The notes beneath the pieces were generated by a model that ran no database searches, was not told where the DNA came from, and worked only from the letters and a program-made list of their open reading frames with translations. From the NCBI GenBank assembly GCA_934119965.1, contig CAKOTA010000026.1, positions 1-16,606 on the forward strand: DNA of 16,606 nucleotides, written 5' to 3'. Within the stretch, counting starts at the first letter, position 1. Every line of letters starts with the position of its first letter. A program made the translations under genes and the position numbers. Shown here in pieces: positions 14,203 through 16,606 of the stretch. This DNA is from an uncultured Bacilli bacterium (GTDB lineage: Bacteria; Bacillota_I; Bacilli_A; RF39; UBA660).

Positions 14203-15297
14203 ATGATGGACACAAATAAAATATATGAAAATATTATTTTGAATAAATATAGTAATGAAATAAAAGAAATTGATGACTTATTAGCAGGAGAAGATGCGAA
14301 TAGTTTATCATTGATTTTAATTAGTTTATTTGGATATTTGTTAAATGATGACCCAAATGAAACAATATCAAAATATGGATTAAAAATAAGAAAATATATA
14401 AATTATATAATAAAAAAAATAGGCCCTTCATTTTTAATGGTTCCGCAAGTATTAGAAGATAGAAACTCATTATCCAAAACTAACAAATATTCAAATCAAA
14501 TTCAAATTCCTTCATCACCAGTTATATGGGCATCAAATCATGCTTTTAAAGATGATACATTGGCAAGCATTTTAGCAATCAAGAGAAATGCCTATATTAT
14601 TTTTGGTAGTTTGCCACAATTCTATAATACAATTGATGGTTTTACAGCATGGTTGAACGGTGTTATAATGACAAATAGAAAGGTAAAAAATAGCAAAAAG
14701 GCTTCCCTTGATAAAGCAAATAAAGTAATGGATTTAGGTACGGATATAATGATGTTCCCAGAAGGAGTATGGAATAAAACTAGTGAAAAATTATTGTTAG
14801 ACTTTTGGCCTGGAATTTATAGAATAGCACTAGAAAATAATGCTAAAATAATACCAGTTGTTCATTATTTAAAAGATTGTACTGAAGAAAAAAGAAACGA
14901 CAATGTTATTCATACTGTTATTGATGATGCAATAGATATTTCAAATATGTCAGAAAAACAAGCATTAGATTATTTAAAAGAAGTAATGGGAACATGGTAT
15001 TATCTTATGTTAGAAAAATATGGAAAATCAACTAGAGAAGAAGAAATGAAAGGATACTGCAGTTCAACTGAAAAATGGGAAAATGAATTAAAAAAAAGAG
15101 TTTCAACGGCCGGAAGATATGATTACTCTATTGAAACTTCTGCTCATTATTTAAATTTTAAAGAAACAGAATTGTTAAATGCGTGGTTAGATATTTCAAA
15201 AATAACTAACATCAATTCTAATAATATTCAACAAGTGTTGTATGCAAAACAAAAAGTAAAAGAATTAAATGATAGTAATTTTCAAAAAAGATTTTAA
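14203..15297 (+). CDS. PlsC-family acyltransferase with an extra N-terminal region
   Basis: The acyltransferase domain has the four PlsC/GPAT motifs: SNHAFKDD (111-118, NHx4D with H113 and D118), GVIMTNRKVKNS (153-164), FPEGVWNKT (185-193) and AKIIPVVHY (214-222). Such enzymes pass acyl chains to glycerolipids such as lysophosphatidate at the membrane; the acceptor is not known here. The protein is 364 residues, well above the ~240 of simple PlsC proteins, with about 105 residues before the domain (one hydrophobic helix at 34-48) and about 130 after it. The start is placed at ATG 14203 (ATG 14206 is also possible) because AAAGGGGA lies at 14191-14198. The longer frame from TTG 14143 is rejected since that TTG is the -35 element itself. 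It is transcribed alone and has its own terminator. Confidence 0.75.
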   Translation: MMDTNKIYENIILNKYSNEIKEIDDLLAGEDANSLSLILISLFGYLLNDDPNETISKYGLKIRKYINYIIKKIGPSFLMVPQVLEDRNSLSKTNKYSNQIQIPSSPVIWASNHAFKDDTLASILAIKRNAYIIFGSLPQFYNTIDGFTAWLNGVIMTNRKVKNSKKASLDKANKVMDLGTDIMMFPEGVWNKTSEKLLLDFWPGIYRIALENNAKIIPVVHYLKDCTEEKRNDNVIHTVIDDAIDISNMSEKQALDYLKEVMGTWYYLMLEKYGKSTREEEMKGYCSSTEKWENELKKRVSTAGRYDYSIETSAHYLNFKETELLNAWLDISKITNINSNNIQQVLYAKQKVKELNDSNFQKRF

Positions 15298-15323
15298 ACT
15301 CAAACATCAACTTTGAGTTTTTT
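15296..15323 (+). terminator. Intrinsic terminator of the acyltransferase gene
   Basis: A 9-bp perfect stem AAACTCAAA/TTTGAGTTT (15296-15304 with 15312-15320), 7-base loop, six T residues (15318-15323). The stem begins within the stop codon. Confidence 0.85.
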
Positions 15324-15324
15324 A

Positions 15325-15351
15325 TTGCGAAGTAGTGAAAAATGTGATAAT
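15325..15351 (+). promoter_or_regulatory. Possible promoter of the histidine kinase gene
   Basis: TTGCGA (15325-15330) and extended -10 TGTGATAAT (15343-15351) are separated by only 15 bases; TATAGA at 15354 is another -10 option. The pattern of a promoter directly after a terminator T run fits the other units here, but the elements are weak. Confidence 0.4.
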
Positions 15352-15381
15352 CTTATAGATAGGATAGAGTAGGTGATTGTT

Positions 15382-16606
15382 ATGGAAGGAATTTTATTAC
15401 CAGTGTGTTCTTGTGTGTTTTCTTTATTATTGATATTTATTTATTTTATGAAAGAAAGAGTGGATTTACCTGAAAATAAAATTTATTCAAAAATGTTAAT
15501 TTTGAGTTTAATAGATGGTATTTGTGTAAGTATTGTTCAAGGGCTTGCTTTAAATGGAGTAACCCAGGAAGAATTAATATGGATTTCAATTATCAACAAA
15601 ATTGATTTTATTATTCTTATTTTTTTCTCAAGTTGTTTATATAATTATACTGTTTTAATAACAATTGATAATAGAAAAATGAAAAAAATTATATCTTATA
15701 TAATCAAAACAATAAATATAATTTCTATTGTATTACTTATTTTTAGTAATGTAGAAGTAATAACCAATGGAAAAAACTATAGTATATCAGGAACTGCTAC
15801 ATTGATTGCTTATTGTGTGTGTGGCATATACATACTTGCTTCAGTTTTAGAAACTATAATTTTCCATAAGAAAAAAGATACTCGACACATTCCAATATAT
15901 GCAGTTATTGTTATAATTTTTATTTTATTGATTTTATTTCAATTAAATCCATATTTAATAGTTATATCTATAACTTTAACGTTTATTAATTATTTGATGT
16001 ATCATACAATCGAAAATCCAGATATGAAAATGATAGAAGAACTAAATATAGCAAAAGATCAAGCAGATAAAGCAAATATGGCAAAAAGTGAATTCTTATC
16101 AAGTATGTCACATGAAATAAGAACACCATTAAATGCAATAGTAGGATTTAGTGAAGCAATAAGTAATTCAAATACGCTAGAAGAAGCAAAAGAAAATGCC
16201 AAAGACGTTATAACTGCTTCAAATACACTATTAGAAATAGTAAATGGAGTTTTAGATATATCAAAAATAGAAGCCGGAAAACTAGAAATAAACAATAGTG
16301 ATTACAATGTATATGAACTATTAGATAGTGTAACAAAATTAATAAAAACAAGAATGGATGAAAAAGGATTAGAATTTAAAATAACTGTCGCCCCTGATTT
16401 ACCAGCCATATTGTATGGAGATCATACAAATATCAAGAAAATAATAACAAACTTACTAACAAATGCGTGTAAGTATACTGATAAAGGCACAGTAGAATTT
16501 AAAGTAAACTGTGTAAATAATAATGATATTTGTAGACTAATGATATCAGTAGAAGATACAGGAAGAGGAATAAAAAAAGAAAATCTAGATAAATTATTTA
16601 CAAGAT
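15382..16606 (+). CDS. Membrane sensor histidine kinase, 3' partial
   Basis: The frame stays open from ATG 15382 (AGGTGA site at 15371-15376) to the window end, giving 408 residues without a stop. The N-terminal ~210 residues contain about seven hydrophobic segments (near 5-23, 37-57, 66-93, 103-122, 137-160, 170-187, 190-207), with short loops and no large extracellular domain. A coiled linker (215-236) leads to the dimerisation/phosphoacceptor helix FLSSMSHEIRTPLNAIVGFS (238-257; phospho-site H244). The ATPase domain shows the N box NLLTNACKYT (357-366) and the G1 box EDTGRGI (391-397), and is cut soon after LDKLF. The FLSSMSHEIRTPLNAI form is typical of hybrid kinases, so a receiver domain could follow outside the window. 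The signal sensed is unknown. Confidence 0.9.
   Translation, partial: MEGILLPVCSCVFSLLLIFIYFMKERVDLPENKIYSKMLILSLIDGICVSIVQGLALNGVTQEELIWISIINKIDFIILIFFSSCLYNYTVLITIDNRKMKKIISYIIKTINIISIVLLIFSNVEVITNGKNYSISGTATLIAYCVCGIYILASVLETIIFHKKKDTRHIPIYAVIVIIFILLILFQLNPYLIVISITLTFINYLMYHTIENPDMKMIEELNIAKDQADKANMAKSEFLSSMSHEIRTPLNAIVGFSEAISNSNTLEEAKENAKDVITASNTLLEIVNGVLDISKIEAGKLEINNSDYNVYELLDSVTKLIKTRMDEKGLEFKITVAPDLPAILYGDHTNIKKIITNLLTNACKYTDKGTVEFKVNCVNNNDICRLMISVEDTGRGIKKENLDKLFTR

Noticed and set aside
16059..16295. Minus-strand open frame of 78 codons near the end
   Set aside because: It lies opposite the kinase core of the histidine kinase gene, which is clearly the coding frame.
1..16606. Mycoplasma-type code (TGA = Trp)
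   Set aside because: Trp residues are all TGG in the genes read, and no gene contains an internal TGA, which would be expected under code 4 in such AT-rich DNA.

Overview
The window is a compact, strongly AT-rich stretch in which every gene lies on the + strand, with short intergenic gaps and frequent start/stop overlaps. Gene content (RuvAB, QueA next to RuvB, a T-box leader, purine-rich Shine-Dalgarno sites, hairpin-plus-U-run terminators) points to a low-GC Bacillota, probably an uncultured host-associated lineage with a streamlined genome; the lineage is inference. Trp is written TGG throughout and no gene has an in-frame TGA, so the standard bacterial code (11) applies. TGA appears as a stop only once.

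Layout. (0) 1-282: the 3' end of an Rpn/PD-(D/E)XK-type nuclease gene with tetrapeptide repeats, closed by a terminator. (1) 354-2437: ruvA - HAD nucleotidase-like gene - ruvB. (2) 2505-4177: def (divergent peptide deformylase) - queA. (3) 4222-8532: orphan HExxH metallopeptidase-like gene - miaA - cysteine desulfurase - ttcA-like - dCMP deaminase, tightly packed. (4) 8576-9706: AI-2E-family membrane permease. (5) 9708-13314: alanine-specific T-box leader, dNMP-kinase-like gene, an unusually short alaS, and a dGTPase-like HD hydrolase. (6) 13422-14060: a single gene of unknown function that may have an ADP-ribosyltransferase-like fold. (7) 14203-15297: a PlsC-type acyltransferase with an extra N-terminal region. 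(8) 15382-end: a membrane sensor histidine kinase, cut by the window edge.

Themes. QueA (position 34), MiaA (position 37) and the TtcA-like enzyme with its neighbouring cysteine desulfurase (position 32) all modify the tRNA anticodon loop. A second theme is deoxynucleotide housekeeping: HAD nucleotidase, dCMP deaminase, dNMP kinase-like protein and dGTPase-like protein. A third is protein synthesis and maturation (AlaRS, peptide deformylase).

Regulation. Several promoters sit inside or directly after the preceding terminator and lie so close to the start codon that the predicted 5' UTR is barely longer than the AGGTGA ribosome site. The two solitary genes at 13422 and 14203 instead have near-consensus TTGACA promoters and longer leaders with an AAGGGGA-type site. 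Four translation starts were moved downstream of the longest open frame on ribosome-site and promoter evidence (def 2505, ttcA 7223, AI-2E permease 8576, acyltransferase 14203). No tRNA, rRNA, insertion sequence or CRISPR array was seen, and no gene-free stretch exceeds 300 bases.
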